Below, one piece after another: positions 63,919-64,000 of a stretch of DNA of 64,000 nt. Each line of letters begins with the position of its first letter. Position 1 is the first letter of the stretch. The stretch spans positions 372,001 through 436,000 of the forward strand of contig NZ_CP012023.1 in NCBI RefSeq assembly GCF_001308265.1. The letters are read 5' to 3'. A program made the translations under genes and the position numbers. The notes under the pieces are model-generated. The model searched no databases, was not told the origin of the DNA, and worked only from the letters and a program-made list of their open reading frames with translations. The DNA comes from Celeribacter marinus (GTDB lineage Bacteria; Pseudomonadota; Alphaproteobacteria; Rhodobacterales; Rhodobacteraceae).

Positions 63919-64000
63919 AGATATCCTGATGTACGTCGCGAAAGATCGGGCGAACTGCGAGAGCGCGACGGTGAACCGGCGTTTGCAAATGTTGGGCCGC
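63919..64000. other. Sequence beyond the IS, cut by the window end
   Basis: 82 bp. The plus strand can be read as LMYVAKDRANCESATVNRR, which has protein-like composition and may be the beginning or middle of a gene running out of the window. There is too little to identify it. Confidence 0.25.

Overview
The window reads as chromosomal sequence of a marine-type alphaproteobacterium of the order Rhodobacterales (Roseobacter-like). This is inferred from the moderately high G+C, the gene families, the imuA-imuB-dnaE2 cassette, the cysteine-free HemB metal site, the detached methyl-folate methyltransferase domain with a RamA-like activator, and the cydDC-cydABX arrangement. It is dense with intact catabolic operons. 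More mobile DNA sits at both ends.

Layout. 1-1428: 3' part of a type I restriction R subunit, visibly A+T-richer than its neighbours. 1460-6709: translesion mutasome imuA-imuB-dnaE2 (minus strand). 6804-7778: a frameshifted lipoprotein gene and a small ORF. 7864-11160: divergent oxyR/katG. 11257-22612: a catabolic cluster around an IclR-family regulator. It holds a probable D-apiose dehydrogenase and D-apionate lactonase, malate synthase G, a GlcG-like protein, an amidase and a TRAP transporter. Related 17-bp palindromes precede three of its transcription units. 22652-26118: D-2-hydroxyacid dehydrogenase, two GST-fold proteins and a HAD dehalogenase-like protein.

26470-32887: cydD-cydC, an FNR-type box, then cydA-cydB-cydX (bd oxidase and its assembly exporter). 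32897-42842: an erythritol locus, eryA-B-C-D on the minus strand facing away from a sugar ABC transporter; the two downstream isomerases (eryH, eryI) are not in the window. 42881-49484: pentapeptide protein, 3-hydroxybutyrate dehydrogenase, a candidate small RNA or attenuated leader, an orphan oligopeptide-type binding protein, small membrane proteins, a DsbA/FrnE thioredoxin-fold protein, an ICMT-like methyltransferase and a Bcr/CflA efflux pump. 49485-56559: housekeeping mfd, hemB, a YSC84-type lipoprotein and Ppx/GppA.

56730-60715: an operon with a PF13769-type protein, a methyl-tetrahydrofolate-binding methyltransferase domain, RluE and a ferredoxin/ASKHA corrinoid activator. This looks like part of a split cobalamin methionine synthase with its reactivation system. 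60802-60875: tRNA-Gly(CCC). From there to the end the sequence changes to mobile DNA: a non-coding stretch with short repeats, a relaxase gene with an unusual out-of-frame overlap, and an IS3-family (IS407-like) element inserted just upstream of the relaxase start.

Working together: the IclR cluster probably feeds a branched sugar or sugar acid, and the glyoxylate it yields, into malate. The ery locus feeds erythritol toward erythrose 4-phosphate. bd oxidase, KatG/OxyR and the mutasome handle low oxygen, peroxide and DNA damage. All assignments rest on reading the sequence and on remembered family features; no search was run.
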